This document shows, piece after piece, positions 50,004 through 58,963 of a stretch of DNA of 64,000 nt (position 1 is its first letter; the number at the start of each line of letters is the position of its first letter). The notes under the pieces were generated by a model that was not told where the DNA came from, did not search any database, and saw nothing but the letters and a program-made list of their open reading frames with translations. The translations under genes were made by a program, and so were the position numbers. This DNA comes from Woeseiaceae bacterium (GTDB taxonomy: Bacteria > Pseudomonadota > Gammaproteobacteria > Steroidobacterales > Woeseiaceae): contig JANQLK010000007.1 in NCBI GenBank assembly GCA_028280615.1, positions 26,708-90,707 of the forward strand, given 5' to 3'.

Positions 50004-51641
50004 GTGCGACGCAGGAGCTTTCTACGAACGCTGGCAGGCGGCGCGCTGTCTTCGGCCTTCGGTTTCAGGCCGCGGCGGGCCGCTGCGAAAACGGTGCGCT
50101 TCGAGCATGGCGTCGCGAGCGGCGATCCACTCGCCGATCGGGTCATTCTCTGGACCCGCGTGTCCGGTCTCGATGAGAAGGGCGCCGACGTGGACTGGCG
50201 CGTGGCCACGGACCCGAGATTTGGTGACGTGGTCGCCAAAGGCCGCGCGCGTGCCGAGGCCGACCGCGATTTCACGGTCAAGGTCGATGCTACGGGCCTG
50301 CCGGCCGGCAGGACGCTCTACTACGGCTTCGAGTGCGAGGGAGTTGCCTCGCCGCTCGGTCGGACCCGCACGCCGGCCACGGCAAGCATCGCCCGGGCGC
50401 GGTTTGCGGTCGTGTCCTGTTCCAACTATCCCTACGGATATTTTCACGTCTACCGCGCGATCGCGGAACAGGACGACATCGACGCGGTCGTCCACCTCGG
50501 CGACTACATCTACGAATACGGCCTCGGCGAGTATGCAACCGAGTTCGCCGAGCGCCTCGGCCGGATGCCGGAGCCCGCGGGCGCCACGGTCACGCTGGAC
50601 GACTACCGGAAACGGCACGCGCAGTACAAGGCCGACGCCGACTCGCGGGCCATGCACGGCCGGCATCCGCTGATCGCGGTCTGGGACGACCACGAGCTCG
50701 CCAACGACGCCTGGAAGGCCGGCGCGCAGAATCACACGGACGCGCAGGGCGCCTGGGCCGCGCGCCGCGACGCGGCCATCCAGGCGTGGCTCGAATGGAT
50801 GCCCGTGCGGGTCCGGCACGAGCGCGAACGCACCCGGACGTTTCGCGAATTCCGCTTCGGCGATCTCGCCGCGCTGATCATGCTCGACACGCGCGTCTTC
50901 GGCCGCGACCGGCAGCCGGATGCGGGGCCCGAGGTCACGCCCGAAAGCGTCGAAGCGGCGATGCGGGATCCCGAGCGGCGCCTGCTCGGCCCGGAGCAGG
51001 AAAGCTGGTTCAGGGACGCTCTCGAGCGCGGCAGCGATGCGACCTGGCAGCTCATCGGCCAGCAGGTCATGGTATCGCCGACGCGATCGCCCGACCTCGA
51101 ACCGCTGCTCGACCTGGACGCGAGCATGGACCGGGACAACGAGGCTTACCCGTCCCCCGAGGCGCTGCGCGAGTACATCGAGGTCAGCAAGAGCAACCCG
51201 CCGATGCTGCTCGATACGTGGAACGGTTACCCCGCGGCGCGGGCCGCATTCCTGGACGACATCGCCAGGTTTGGCCGGAACCCGGTGGTTCTGAGCGGCG
51301 ACCTGCACACGTCGCTCGCGGGTCATCTCGTACCTCGCGGCGGCACCGGGCCGGTCGCCGTCGAGTTCATGACGACATCGGTCACATCGCCGGGCTTCGC
51401 CGACTACCTGCCCGAGAAACGTCCCGGGCTGCTCGCGGAGGCGACGCTCGAACTCAACGAGACCCTGACTTACATGGAAACGGCGCGCCGCGGCTGGCTC
51501 GATGTTCAGTTGACGCACGCGGAGTGCACGGCTGCCTGGCATCTCGTCGATACGGTACATGCGAGCAGGCACCGCTTCGAGACCGACAGGCGATTCCGCG
51601 TCAACGCGGGCGCCATCGCCAAGGGCATGAAACCCGCCTGA
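50004..51641 (+). CDS. phoD: PhoD-like alkaline phosphatase/phosphodiesterase (Tat exported)
   Basis: 545 residues from GTG 50004 with AGGGA upstream. The leader RRRSFLRTLAGGALSSAFGF carries a twin-arginine motif. The PhoD N-terminal Ig-like domain has FEHGVASGDPLADRVILWTRV. The catalytic domain has VHLGDYIYEYG, WDDHELANDAW, and VVLSGDLHTSLAGH, all metal-binding (Fe/Ca) motifs. The enzyme releases phosphate from phosphomonoesters or diesters in the periplasm or outside the cell. Confidence 0.92.
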   Translation: MRRRSFLRTLAGGALSSAFGFRPRRAAAKTVRFEHGVASGDPLADRVILWTRVSGLDEKGADVDWRVATDPRFGDVVAKGRARAEADRDFTVKVDATGLPAGRTLYYGFECEGVASPLGRTRTPATASIARARFAVVSCSNYPYGYFHVYRAIAEQDDIDAVVHLGDYIYEYGLGEYATEFAERLGRMPEPAGATVTLDDYRKRHAQYKADADSRAMHGRHPLIAVWDDHELANDAWKAGAQNHTDAQGAWAARRDAAIQAWLEWMPVRVRHERERTRTFREFRFGDLAALIMLDTRVFGRDRQPDAGPEVTPESVEAAMRDPERRLLGPEQESWFRDALERGSDATWQLIGQQVMVSPTRSPDLEPLLDLDASMDRDNEAYPSPEALREYIEVSKSNPPMLLDTWNGYPAARAAFLDDIARFGRNPVVLSGDLHTSLAGHLVPRGGTGPVAVEFMTTSVTSPGFADYLPEKRPGLLAEATLELNETLTYMETARRGWLDVQLTHAECTAAWHLVDTVHASRHRFETDRRFRVNAGAIAKGMKPA

Positions 51642-51789
51642 CAGAGCCACGACGTCAGCGGGCGGACAGCTGCTTCGAAATCGCCGCCAGGGCGACAATC
51701 AGCGTCCATGCCGTCGACCCGAGCTGGTACGCTGGCCGCATGTGGCCGGCCATTGACCCAAATCCCTCGAGCGCGAGCAACAGAACACC

Positions 51790-53007
51790 ATGCAACACCG
51801 CGTAAGGGTATCGGCCGCCGAGGCGCGGCGCATCGCGCTGGCAGCCGCGGGCTTCGATCGCGACCGGCCTGCCAACGCCAACGACGCGCGCCATTTCCGC
51901 CGCGTCATGACGACGATCGCGCTGCTGCAGCTCGATTTCGTCAACGTATTGTTGCCCGCGCACTACCTGATCCTGTGGTCGCGCCTCGGGCCGTACGAGC
52001 GTGATCGTTTCAACCGATTCGTCTACGGCCGGCAAACCTTCACCGAGCAGTGGGCGCACGAGGCGTCGATCGTCCCCGTCGAGGTATGGCCGCTCCTGGC
52101 CGAGCGCCGCGCACGCTGGCGGCCGCATCGCAACAACCCGATCGTGAGGATGCGAAATCACCGCGCCTATCTCGACGACGTGCTGGCCCGAGTGCGCGAC
52201 GAAGGCGCCCTGACGGCGCAGGATCTGCCGCCCGTGCCGGGTCCGAAGCGCAAGCCCGGCGACTGGCACCGCTCGATACCGCGCTGGGCGCTGGAATACC
52301 ACTTCGCGCGCGGCGAGCTTTGCGTTCAGCGGCGGCGCAGGAATTTCCAGCGCGTCTACGACCTGACCGCGCGCATCGTGCCCGATGAGCATCGGGAGAA
52401 CCTGCCCGCGGCCGAGGATGCGGCCCGCGAGCTCGTTCGGCGTTCGGCCGTTGCCCTGGGCGTGGCGACGGCGAATGACCTGGCCGACTACTTCCGCATG
52501 TCGCCGCGCGAAGCGGCGCCGCGTCTTGCCGAGCTCGTCGAGGCCGGCGAACTCGTCGAGGTCGACGTCGAGGGCTGGCAGGCGCCGGGCTACCTGCACG
52601 CGAGCGCACGGTCGCCGCGCGCGATCGACGCGTGTTCGCTACTGTCCCCGTTCGACCCCGTGGTCTGGTACCGGCCCCGGGCGGAGCGCCTGTTCGACTT
52701 TCACTACCGGATCGAGATCTACGTGCCGGAGCCGAAGCGCCGCTACGGGTACTACGTCTTGCCGTTCCTGCTCGGCGACCGGCTGGTCGGCCGCGTCGAC
52801 CTCAAGGCGGACAGGGCCACGGGCGCGCTGCGAGTCTGTCACGCCTATGCCGAAGCGGGCGTCGACGAAGCCGAGACCGCGGTCCGCCTCGCCGACGAGC
52901 TTCGTGCGCTCGGTCGCTGGCTCGGGCTTGATACACTCGAGGTTGCGCCGCACAACGCCTTCGCCAGGGAGCTCGGAAGAGAGACATGTCGACGGAATCC
53001 ATCGTAA
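51790..53007 (+). CDS. HTH_42 DNA glycosylase, YcaQ-like
   Basis: 405 residues. Winged-helix repeats with the family's catalytic-region strand ALLQLDFVNVLLPAHYLILWSRLG; the QLD there matches the Q-x-D motif reported for YcaQ-like members of the AlkZ/HTH_42 group, as opposed to Q-x-Q in AlkZ. Later signatures are WAHEASIVPVEVWPL, an RWALEYHFARGELCV helix-turn-helix, and LSPFDPVVWYRPRAERLFDF. YcaQ removes interstrand crosslinks and bulky N-alkyl lesions from DNA. The last 22 nt overlap the pirin gene, so the two are co-transcribed. Confidence 0.87.
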   Translation: MQHRVRVSAAEARRIALAAAGFDRDRPANANDARHFRRVMTTIALLQLDFVNVLLPAHYLILWSRLGPYERDRFNRFVYGRQTFTEQWAHEASIVPVEVWPLLAERRARWRPHRNNPIVRMRNHRAYLDDVLARVRDEGALTAQDLPPVPGPKRKPGDWHRSIPRWALEYHFARGELCVQRRRRNFQRVYDLTARIVPDEHRENLPAAEDAARELVRRSAVALGVATANDLADYFRMSPREAAPRLAELVEAGELVEVDVEGWQAPGYLHASARSPRAIDACSLLSPFDPVVWYRPRAERLFDFHYRIEIYVPEPKRRYGYYVLPFLLGDRLVGRVDLKADRATGALRVCHAYAEAGVDEAETAVRLADELRALGRWLGLDTLEVAPHNAFARELGRETCRRNPS

Positions 53008-53861
53008 GTCTGGTCATCGAACCCAGCCGGAGAAGCCTGGGCGAGTTCAGCGTGCGTCGTGCACTGCCGGACAAGCGCCGCCAGCGGGTCGGGCCGTTCA
53101 TCTTCTTCGATCACATGGGACCGGCGGATTTTCCGCCGGGCAGCGGCGTCAACGTCCGTTCGCATCCGCACATCGGGCTCGCGACGATTACCTACCTGTT
53201 TGCCGGCGAAATCCTGCATCGCGACAGCCTGGGCTACGTCCAGCCGATTCGGCCGGGCGCCGTGAACTGGATGACCGCGGGTGAGGGCATCGTGCATTCG
53301 GAGAAGGTGACCGATGAAGTGCTGGCCACGGGACAGCATCTGCACGGCATCCAGACCTGGGTCGCACTGCCCGTGGAGTCGGAACAGATCGAGCCGCGCT
53401 TCGAGCACTACCCGCAGGACCGAATCCCCAAGGCGAGTATCGATGGCGGCAGCGTGTGCGTGATCATCGGCAAGGCCTACGGACTCGAATCACCCGTCTC
53501 GACCGAGAGCACGACCCTCTACGTCGAGCTGAACCTCGACGCGGGGGCGTCGGCCGGGCTGCCGCCGGCCGAGGAGCTGGGCGTCTACGTCGTCAAAGGC
53601 GCCGTCACGCTCGAGGGCGAGCCCTTGCAGTCGGGTCAGTTCGCCGTGCTCGAAAACAACGCCGGCGGTGCAATCGCGGCCGATCAGGCCAGCCGCGTCA
53701 TGCTGTGCGGCGGCGACACGCTCGCCGGCGAGCGGACGATCTGGTGGAACTTCGTTTCGAGTTCGAAGGAGCGTCTCGAGCATGCCAAGCAGCGCTGGCG
53801 CGACGGCGAGTTCCCCGCCGTGCCGGGAGAAGACGACTTCATCCCGCTGCCCGAGATCTGA
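52986..53861 (+). CDS. Pirin-family cupin protein
   Basis: 291 residues. The first cupin domain has HPHIGLATITYLFAGEILHRDSLG and VNWMTAGEGIVHSE, the complete metal-binding set (His-x-His, His, Glu) of pirins. The second cupin domain is more degenerate, as usual. Some pirins act as quercetinases or redox-sensitive co-regulators; the physiological role here is unknown. The ATG lies inside the glycosylase gene. Confidence 0.92.
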   Translation: MSTESIVSLVIEPSRRSLGEFSVRRALPDKRRQRVGPFIFFDHMGPADFPPGSGVNVRSHPHIGLATITYLFAGEILHRDSLGYVQPIRPGAVNWMTAGEGIVHSEKVTDEVLATGQHLHGIQTWVALPVESEQIEPRFEHYPQDRIPKASIDGGSVCVIIGKAYGLESPVSTESTTLYVELNLDAGASAGLPPAEELGVYVVKGAVTLEGEPLQSGQFAVLENNAGGAIAADQASRVMLCGGDTLAGERTIWWNFVSSSKERLEHAKQRWRDGEFPAVPGEDDFIPLPEI

Positions 53862-53873
53862 TCCGCTCGATCG

Positions 53874-54362
53874 CTACTGCCCGGAATCTTCGCCGGGCTC
53901 CCGCTCAGGCGTCCCTCTTGACCCGCGCCGCTCGCGCAGCGCTTCCTTTTCCTCGTCGCTCATCGCGTCCCAGCGCGCCCGTCGCTCGTCCCTGCGCGCA
54001 CGACGCTGTTCCTTGAACGCAGCCTTTTCCTCGTCGGACATGGCTTCGTACGCGTCGCGTCGCTGTTCCTTGTTCGCACGAGCGCGTTCGCGCAGCGCCT
54101 GCCGGTCTTCCTCGGACATGCTGTCCCGCGCCTCGCGGCGCCGTTCGCGCATGGCTGCGCGTTCTTCGTCACTCATCGCCTCGCGCTCGGCGCGCCATTG
54201 TTCGCGCTTCGCCGCGCGCTCGTCCTCGGACATGCTGTCCCAGTAGGCGCGGCGATCTTCGGGGCTCAGGTCCTCGAGCTCGGCGAGCGACTGGGCGGCC
54301 GATGTGGCCGGCAGCGCGAGCACGGCGGCGACGAGGATGAAAACATAAGTCTTTGATCGCAT
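53874..54362 (-). CDS. Exported helical-repeat protein (DUF3106-like)
   Basis: 162 residues from ATG 54362 with GGAG 7 nt upstream. A signal peptide (YVFILVAAVLALPATSAAQS) is followed by five or more charged helical units of about 23 residues, each with a variant of MSDEERAAMRERRREAR. The units are rich in Glu, Arg and Ala and form long single alpha-helices. Similar exported repeat proteins (DUF3106-type) have been annotated without known function. It is convergent with the pirin gene. Confidence 0.75.
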   Translation of the reverse strand: MRSKTYVFILVAAVLALPATSAAQSLAELEDLSPEDRRAYWDSMSEDERAAKREQWRAEREAMSDEERAAMRERRREARDSMSEEDRQALRERARANKEQRRDAYEAMSDEEKAAFKEQRRARRDERRARWDAMSDEEKEALRERRGSRGTPEREPGEDSGQ

Positions 54363-54521
54363 AAGGTTCTCCATGAGTTGGCGGCTGACCGCAGCGCGGC
54401 CGGTCGCGGTCGGTAAGGCCGAAACGCTGTTTACCTAACGCGTGACGCCGGAATCGGTTGACGGTGTTCCCCGGATACAGAATTGTGTATTTTCCCGGGC
54501 TGGCCATCGTCGAGTCCCGCC

Positions 54522-55088
54522 ATGCCGCGCCCGCTGATCATCCTCAACATTCTTCTGCTCGCGGTGAGCGCCGGCTGCGCACAGCCGCCGACGCTCGAAT
54601 CGAAGAGTCCGGTGGTGCCGGCCGGCGTGGATCTCTCGGGACAGTGGCGGCTGCGTGACGAGAGTGCGGATACCGTGCGCCAGATCGCCGAGGACCGGCA
54701 GCGATCGGTCGGCAGCGGCGGATTCAAGGACATTCGCCGCGCCTCGAACAGCAAGAAGGGCTCGCTCCTGCACGTGTTCCTCGAAACGGGCGCACGCCTC
54801 AAGATCACGCAGACGGACTCCGGACTCTTCATCAGCTTCGACCGGGCAATCGTCGAGGAATATCGCTTCGGCGAAAACCGCCCGATCAACGTGGGCCCCG
54901 TGGTCGCCGTCCGCGCATCGGGCTGGGAGGAGGGCGGCTACGTTGTCGAGACGCTGGGCGAGAAAGGCAATCTGCTCGTCGAACGCTACCGACTCGAGGA
55001 CGATGGCGGGATGCTGCTGCGGCAGATCTCGATCTTCAAGAAAGACGAGCTTCGCCTCTCCGTCGTACAGAAGTTCGACCGTGTTTGA
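54522..55088 (+). CDS. Lipoprotein of unknown function
   Basis: 188 residues from ATG 54522. The lipobox LLLAVSAGC gives the lipidated cysteine at about residue 19. The mature part is a beta-rich domain (GQWRLRDESADTVRQ, GSLLHVFLETGARLKITQTDSG, GGYVVETLGEKGNLLVERYRLED), possibly an eight-stranded barrel of the lipocalin class. No family recognised. Confidence 0.7.
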   Translation: MPRPLIILNILLLAVSAGCAQPPTLESKSPVVPAGVDLSGQWRLRDESADTVRQIAEDRQRSVGSGGFKDIRRASNSKKGSLLHVFLETGARLKITQTDSGLFISFDRAIVEEYRFGENRPINVGPVVAVRASGWEEGGYVVETLGEKGNLLVERYRLEDDGGMLLRQISIFKKDELRLSVVQKFDRV

Positions 55089-55191
55089 CGACTCAGGACA
55101 CCAGGCGATCTGAAAAACCGGACGACGGCTCCCGCGGTGGCCCGGCGGGAAGAAAAGGCGCCGCGAAGGCCGCCGTCCGATTGTCTTGCGT

Positions 55192-55809
55192 CTAGCCGCG
55201 CTCCATCTGGAAACGGATTCGCTTGCGCAGTCCGCGCATAGGAAGCGCCTCGCCGTCAACGATCCGCGGGCGATACAGCGATCGTTCGACGGCACGCAGC
55301 GCCGCCGCCTCGAAGATCGCGTGGCTGGACTCGACGACCCGCGCGTTCTCGACGCTGCCCGCCGCGGTGACGTCGAACTCCACCTCGACGAAGCCTTCCA
55401 GTCCTCTGTAACGAGCGACTAACGGGTAGACCGGCTCGACTTGACGAACCGGGGCGAAAAGGCCGTCGGCAGGCCGGAACGCCAATGGCGTCGTCGTCAC
55501 GGGCGTTGCCGGCCATGCCTTTGGCGACTGGATGGGGAGCGTTGGACTCCATTCCTTCACCCTCATCGGCGGTGTCACGGGACGCGGTTCGTTAGCGGGG
55601 CATATCGTCGTTGGCGGGGCCTTCACCGGGATCGGCGGGCCGGCCGACTCGCGCGAACCGGCCGCCACGCTCGCCATCCGGCCCTGATCAGGCACCCTGG
55701 AGTCCATCACGAAACCGGACGAACCGGCAATCAGCGAGTTCATCAGCAGGAACAGTGCGAGAGCAACAACGGACGCCACCAGTGCGGCGATCGGATATCG
55801 AAATCTCAT
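55192..55809 (-). CDS. TonB-family energy-transducing protein
   Basis: 205 residues. One N-terminal helix (IAALVASVVALALFLLMNSLI) is followed by a proline-rich spacer (residues about 60-115) and a TonB C-terminal domain: PVYPLVARYRGLEGFVEVEFDVTAAGSVENARVVES, then AAALRAVERSLYRPRIVDG. TonB proteins couple the proton-motive force from ExbBD to outer-membrane receptors; stand-alone copies without ExbBD, as here, often have related sensory or envelope roles. The gene is divergent from padR across a palindromic region. Confidence 0.88.
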   Translation of the reverse strand: MRFRYPIAALVASVVALALFLLMNSLIAGSSGFVMDSRVPDQGRMASVAAGSRESAGPPIPVKAPPTTICPANEPRPVTPPMRVKEWSPTLPIQSPKAWPATPVTTTPLAFRPADGLFAPVRQVEPVYPLVARYRGLEGFVEVEFDVTAAGSVENARVVESSHAIFEAAALRAVERSLYRPRIVDGEALPMRGLRKRIRFQMERG

Positions 55810-55850
55810 ATCTGCCTCCGTTCCAGTCGTTCCAGCGGCCCGCCATTAAA

Positions 55851-55923
55851 CCTTTTGCTTCTAGGTATGATACATGCCTCGAAGCAAAAGGTAAGCCTTG
55901 ATATACCTTTTTGTTCAAGGTAT
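55851..55923. promoter_or_regulatory. Palindromic operator region between tonB-like and padR
   Basis: Three overlapping symmetric elements are visible. CCTTTTGCTTC (55851-55861) is perfectly repeated inverted at 55881-55891. Inside it lies AGGTATGATACATGCCT (55863-55879), nearly palindromic. ATACCTT and AAGGTAT (55903-55923) are inverted with 7 nt between. PadR dimers bind such AT-rich inverted repeats, so this is the probable operator for both divergent genes. Confidence 0.65.
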
Positions 55924-55953
55924 GCTCGGCCGATTGATGCGGAGCCTCTATCG

Positions 55954-56298
55954 ATGGCCAAGACCAATCCTCCCTTCATGACCGGCGTGCCCGAACTCCT
56001 TCTGTTGAAGCTGCTCGACGGTGACGAGATGTACGGCTACGAGCTGGTGCGTGCGATTCGCGCGACGACGGGTGAGGCCATCGCGCTGGGCGAGGGCGTC
56101 ATCTATCCGGTACTGCACGGCCTGGAACGAAGCGGGGCGCTCAAATCGCGGCGCAAGACCGTCCGCGGGCGGACCCGGGTGTACTACACGCTCACGGCCA
56201 AAGGCCGGCAGCGGTTCGAGACGCTGTCGGGGGAATGGCGGCGCATCGAGTCGGGCGTGCGCACGGCGCTCGAGGGGACGGCCGATGCCGGCGCCTGA
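55954..56298 (+). CDS. PadR-family transcriptional regulator
   Basis: 114 residues from ATG 55954. The winged-helix signature is PELLLLKLLDGDEMYGYELVRAIRATTGEAIALGEGVIYPVLHGLERSGAL, the family's N-terminal domain, followed by GRTRVYYTLTAKGRQRFE. It is a short PadR with little dimerisation tail. Its operator is probably the palindromic region upstream. The stop lies inside the next gene, a common PadR-HAAS arrangement. Confidence 0.92.
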   Translation: MAKTNPPFMTGVPELLLLKLLDGDEMYGYELVRAIRATTGEAIALGEGVIYPVLHGLERSGALKSRRKTVRGRTRVYYTLTAKGRQRFETLSGEWRRIESGVRTALEGTADAGA

Positions 56299-56710
56299 CT
56301 TTTCTGAGTTCAGGTCGAAACTGCTGCGGGCCGGAATCGCGCCCAGGCATGCGCGCCGCGCCGTCGAGGAACTCGAGGCGCACTACGACGACATCGTGAG
56401 CGACTACCTCGGGGACGGTCTCGGCGAGGCCCAGGCGCACAGCCGGGCCGCGGAGCGACTGGGCGACCTCGGCGCCGTAAAGGCCGCCATGGAGTCCCAG
56501 CCTGCGCTCAAGAGCTGGGCGTGGCGGTGGCCGCGAGTCGCGCTGGTCGTCTACCCGGCCGCCTGCCTGTTGGCGCTGCCCGCGGCGCCCGTGATGGCCG
56601 GCGTCCGCCATGCACCCGAAATCGCGCGCTGGACGGCCTGCCTGTTCCTGGGCGGCGTCGTGACCGTCACGATGATTCTCGTGCTCGGGCTGGCGGTCAA
56701 TTTCGCCTGA
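56285..56710 (+). CDS. HAAS/DUF1700-type membrane protein (PadR partner)
   Basis: 141 residues, starting 14 nt before the padR stop. Residues 7-60 form the helical HAAS signalling domain (FRSKLLRAGIAPRHARRAVEELEAHYDDIV, AHSRAAERLGD), followed by two membrane helices (VALVVYPAACLLALPAAPVM and ACLFLGGVVTVTMILVLGLAV). HAAS proteins occur next to PadR regulators and may modulate them from the membrane. Confidence 0.88.
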   Translation: MPAPDFSEFRSKLLRAGIAPRHARRAVEELEAHYDDIVSDYLGDGLGEAQAHSRAAERLGDLGAVKAAMESQPALKSWAWRWPRVALVVYPAACLLALPAAPVMAGVRHAPEIARWTACLFLGGVVTVTMILVLGLAVNFA

Positions 56711-56733
56711 TCACTCGCCGTCGGTACGGCGCG

Positions 56734-57468
56734 TTATTCGCTGCTCGCGGTGTACGTGTCCAGCACGGCGCGAAACAGCGTCTTGCCCTTGCGATGCCGT
56801 TCGATGACGACCGGCAGGTAGTCGAGTTCCGGGGCGAACCAGAACGTTGTCGTTCGCGATGATCCCTTGCGCTGGTGTCTCACTCCGATCACCTCGAATT
56901 CGCCGTATGGGACCTCGATCCTGTCACTGCCTACGGTTTCGATCGACAGCGGCTTCAGTTCGTCCGGCTCGAACAACACGTATTCGTCCTTGATCGTGTC
57001 GTTCTTGAGGTCGCGCGCGATTTCGTACTGCAGTGTCACGAAGTCGTGGACGATGTTGTCCAGCGGCTGCTCGACGTCTTCGCCGTTGAGTTCACCCGTG
57101 ACGACCCCGCTCGCGGTCTCCAGGTCCCAGTCGAAGTCGAGCGCTGCCTGGATCTTGTCGCGGCTGATCGAGTCCGCGGTAACGTGGCGGTCCGGCAGGA
57201 AGCCGCGGCTCGTATCGACGAAGTTCGATGTCGCCTCGATCTTGCCGCCGGCGATCACGGCGGCGAGCCCCTTGGGCTGGACCAGGTACATGGCTTCGTA
57301 TCCGTCGTCGGTCCCGGCGAGCCGCGTGCTCAGCCGACCGCTCAGGATGCTGATGCGGACCTTGTATTCGGCGGCATGAGGCGTCAGCAGGGGTTCGGCC
57401 GGCGACGGCTCCGCGAGGCCGATGAGGCCCGTAAGCAGTACGGGGGCAAAGAGGGCTTTCGCTCGCAT
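56734..57468 (-). CDS. DUF3108 exported protein
   Basis: 244 residues from ATG 57468; the frame extends to 57555 but without signals. A signal peptide (LFAPVLLTGLIGLAEPSPA) is followed by the DUF3108 beta-rich domain (AEYKVRISILSGRLSTRL, VQYEIARDLKND-like helix, EVPYGEFEVIGVRHQRKGSSRTTTFWFAPELDYLPVVIERHRKGK). The domain is periplasmic, sometimes assigned to lipid or outer-membrane maintenance; its function is not established. Convergent with the HAAS gene. Confidence 0.85.
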   Translation of the reverse strand: MRAKALFAPVLLTGLIGLAEPSPAEPLLTPHAAEYKVRISILSGRLSTRLAGTDDGYEAMYLVQPKGLAAVIAGGKIEATSNFVDTSRGFLPDRHVTADSISRDKIQAALDFDWDLETASGVVTGELNGEDVEQPLDNIVHDFVTLQYEIARDLKNDTIKDEYVLFEPDELKPLSIETVGSDRIEVPYGEFEVIGVRHQRKGSSRTTTFWFAPELDYLPVVIERHRKGKTLFRAVLDTYTASSE

Positions 57469-57642
57469 GGAATCGTTGACTACCTCGACATTCCGGGAGA
57501 CATGCGAAAAGTGTCGCATGGGCGACCTGACCGGCACATGAACGCGGTCCTGCACCGCCTGCCGTGCGCGGCCGAGTTTGCGCTATCGGTGTTCGGGCGG
57601 TCAATGTAAAATCCGCGGGCGTCAGACCTCAGCCAGGGATCC

Positions 57643-58950
57643 ATGCCCAGTACCGACAGCGATTTTCGGCGTCCGCCAGGGCCGTCGACGCCCATGCCGT
57701 TCGGCGTGGACCCCGAGACGCTCGAGCGGCTGCTCGCGCTCCGGGACGAGTATGGCGACATCGCGAGTTTCGAGAAGCCGAGCGGACGGCTCGCGTATTT
57801 CATCAACGACCCGGTCGAGATTCGCCGAATTCTCGTCAGGCGCCACACCCGCTATGTCAAGGGACCCGGTTTCGAGCGCGTCAAGATGCTGCTCGGCAAC
57901 GGTCTGATCGTGAGCGACGGCGATGTCTGGCGGCGCTCCCGGACGATGATCCAGCCGGCGTTCAAAGTGCAGAACGTGCATCGGCTCATGGGTGTGATGA
58001 TGGAGTGCGCCGATCGCTGCGCCGCGACCTGGGGCGCGGCCGCACAGGCCGGCGATAGCGTCAACATCACCCAGGAAACCAGCGACTTCGCGCTCGAGCT
58101 GATCCTCAAGAGCATCTTCGGCGACGACTACGAGAACAAGCTGCTGGTCCGCGGCGACAATCCGTTCTCGTTCCTGAGCCAGGATTCGACGCGCGACCTG
58201 AGCGTCGTTCTCAAGGTTCGCGCTCTGCGTGAGCTGCTCCTCGAGATCGTCGAGGAGCGCCGGGCAGAGAAGAGCGAGGCATTCGATTTTCTGTCGATGT
58301 ACATGGACGCCACGGACCGGCAAGGGCAGCCGTTCACCGACCGTGAGCTGCTCGACGAACTCATGACGCTGATCGTCGCGGGTTTCGAGACGTCGGCGAA
58401 TACGCTCAACTGGGTATGGTACCTGCTCGCGGACTACCCCGACGTCGTCGACAGGACGCTTGCCGAGATCGAGGCCTGTATGCCTGACCGCGAATCCGTG
58501 AACGCGGAGAACGCGACGAACATGCGCTACACGCAGCAGGTGCTCGAGGAAACCTTGCGCCTGTATCCGCCGGTCTGGCTGTTCTCGCGCCGTGCGCGCG
58601 AAGACGACGAGCTCGAGGACTACGATATCCGCGACGGAACCGACATCTACCTGGCCCCCTACATCCTGCACCGCACCGAGCGCTACTGGCCGGACCCGGA
58701 GCGTTTCGATCCGGATCGTTTCGAGCTCACCGACGCGCCGAAGAAAGACCGGCCGTACCTCCCGTTTTCGCTGGGGCCGCGGCGCTGCCTAGGCGAGTAT
58801 TTTTCGTTCCTCGAGATGAAAGTGCACCTCGCCATGCTCCTGCCGCGGTTCGTCATGAGCCGGGTCAGCGACGAGGACCCGGGCCTGGAGCTGGCAATCA
58901 ACCTGCGATGCAAGCAGGATATCCGGCTTGAACCGAGCCTCCGCCGGTAA
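57643..58950 (+). CDS. Cytochrome P450
   Basis: 435 residues from ATG 57643. The I-helix motif AGFETSANTLNWVW (about 245), the ExxR motif EETLRLYPPVWLF (about 301), and the haem loop PFSLGPRRCLGEYFS with the proximal cysteine near residue 381 are all present. It resembles fatty-acid-type CYP monooxygenases of the CYP102/CYP4-like clan. No reductase or ferredoxin is adjacent. It overlaps nothing but lies 13 nt upstream of the fatty-acyl-AMP ligase, so the two are co-transcribed; the P450 probably oxidises an acyl chain made or loaded by the next two proteins (inference). Confidence 0.93.
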   Translation: MPSTDSDFRRPPGPSTPMPFGVDPETLERLLALRDEYGDIASFEKPSGRLAYFINDPVEIRRILVRRHTRYVKGPGFERVKMLLGNGLIVSDGDVWRRSRTMIQPAFKVQNVHRLMGVMMECADRCAATWGAAAQAGDSVNITQETSDFALELILKSIFGDDYENKLLVRGDNPFSFLSQDSTRDLSVVLKVRALRELLLEIVEERRAEKSEAFDFLSMYMDATDRQGQPFTDRELLDELMTLIVAGFETSANTLNWVWYLLADYPDVVDRTLAEIEACMPDRESVNAENATNMRYTQQVLEETLRLYPPVWLFSRRAREDDELEDYDIRDGTDIYLAPYILHRTERYWPDPERFDPDRFELTDAPKKDRPYLPFSLGPRRCLGEYFSFLEMKVHLAMLLPRFVMSRVSDEDPGLELAINLRCKQDIRLEPSLRR

Positions 58951-58963
58951 CAAAGAGGAATCC

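Noticed and set aside
50022..51698. 558-codon minus-strand frame opposite phoD
   Set aside because: Shadow of the PhoD gene, which has a Tat leader and all metal motifs on the plus strand.
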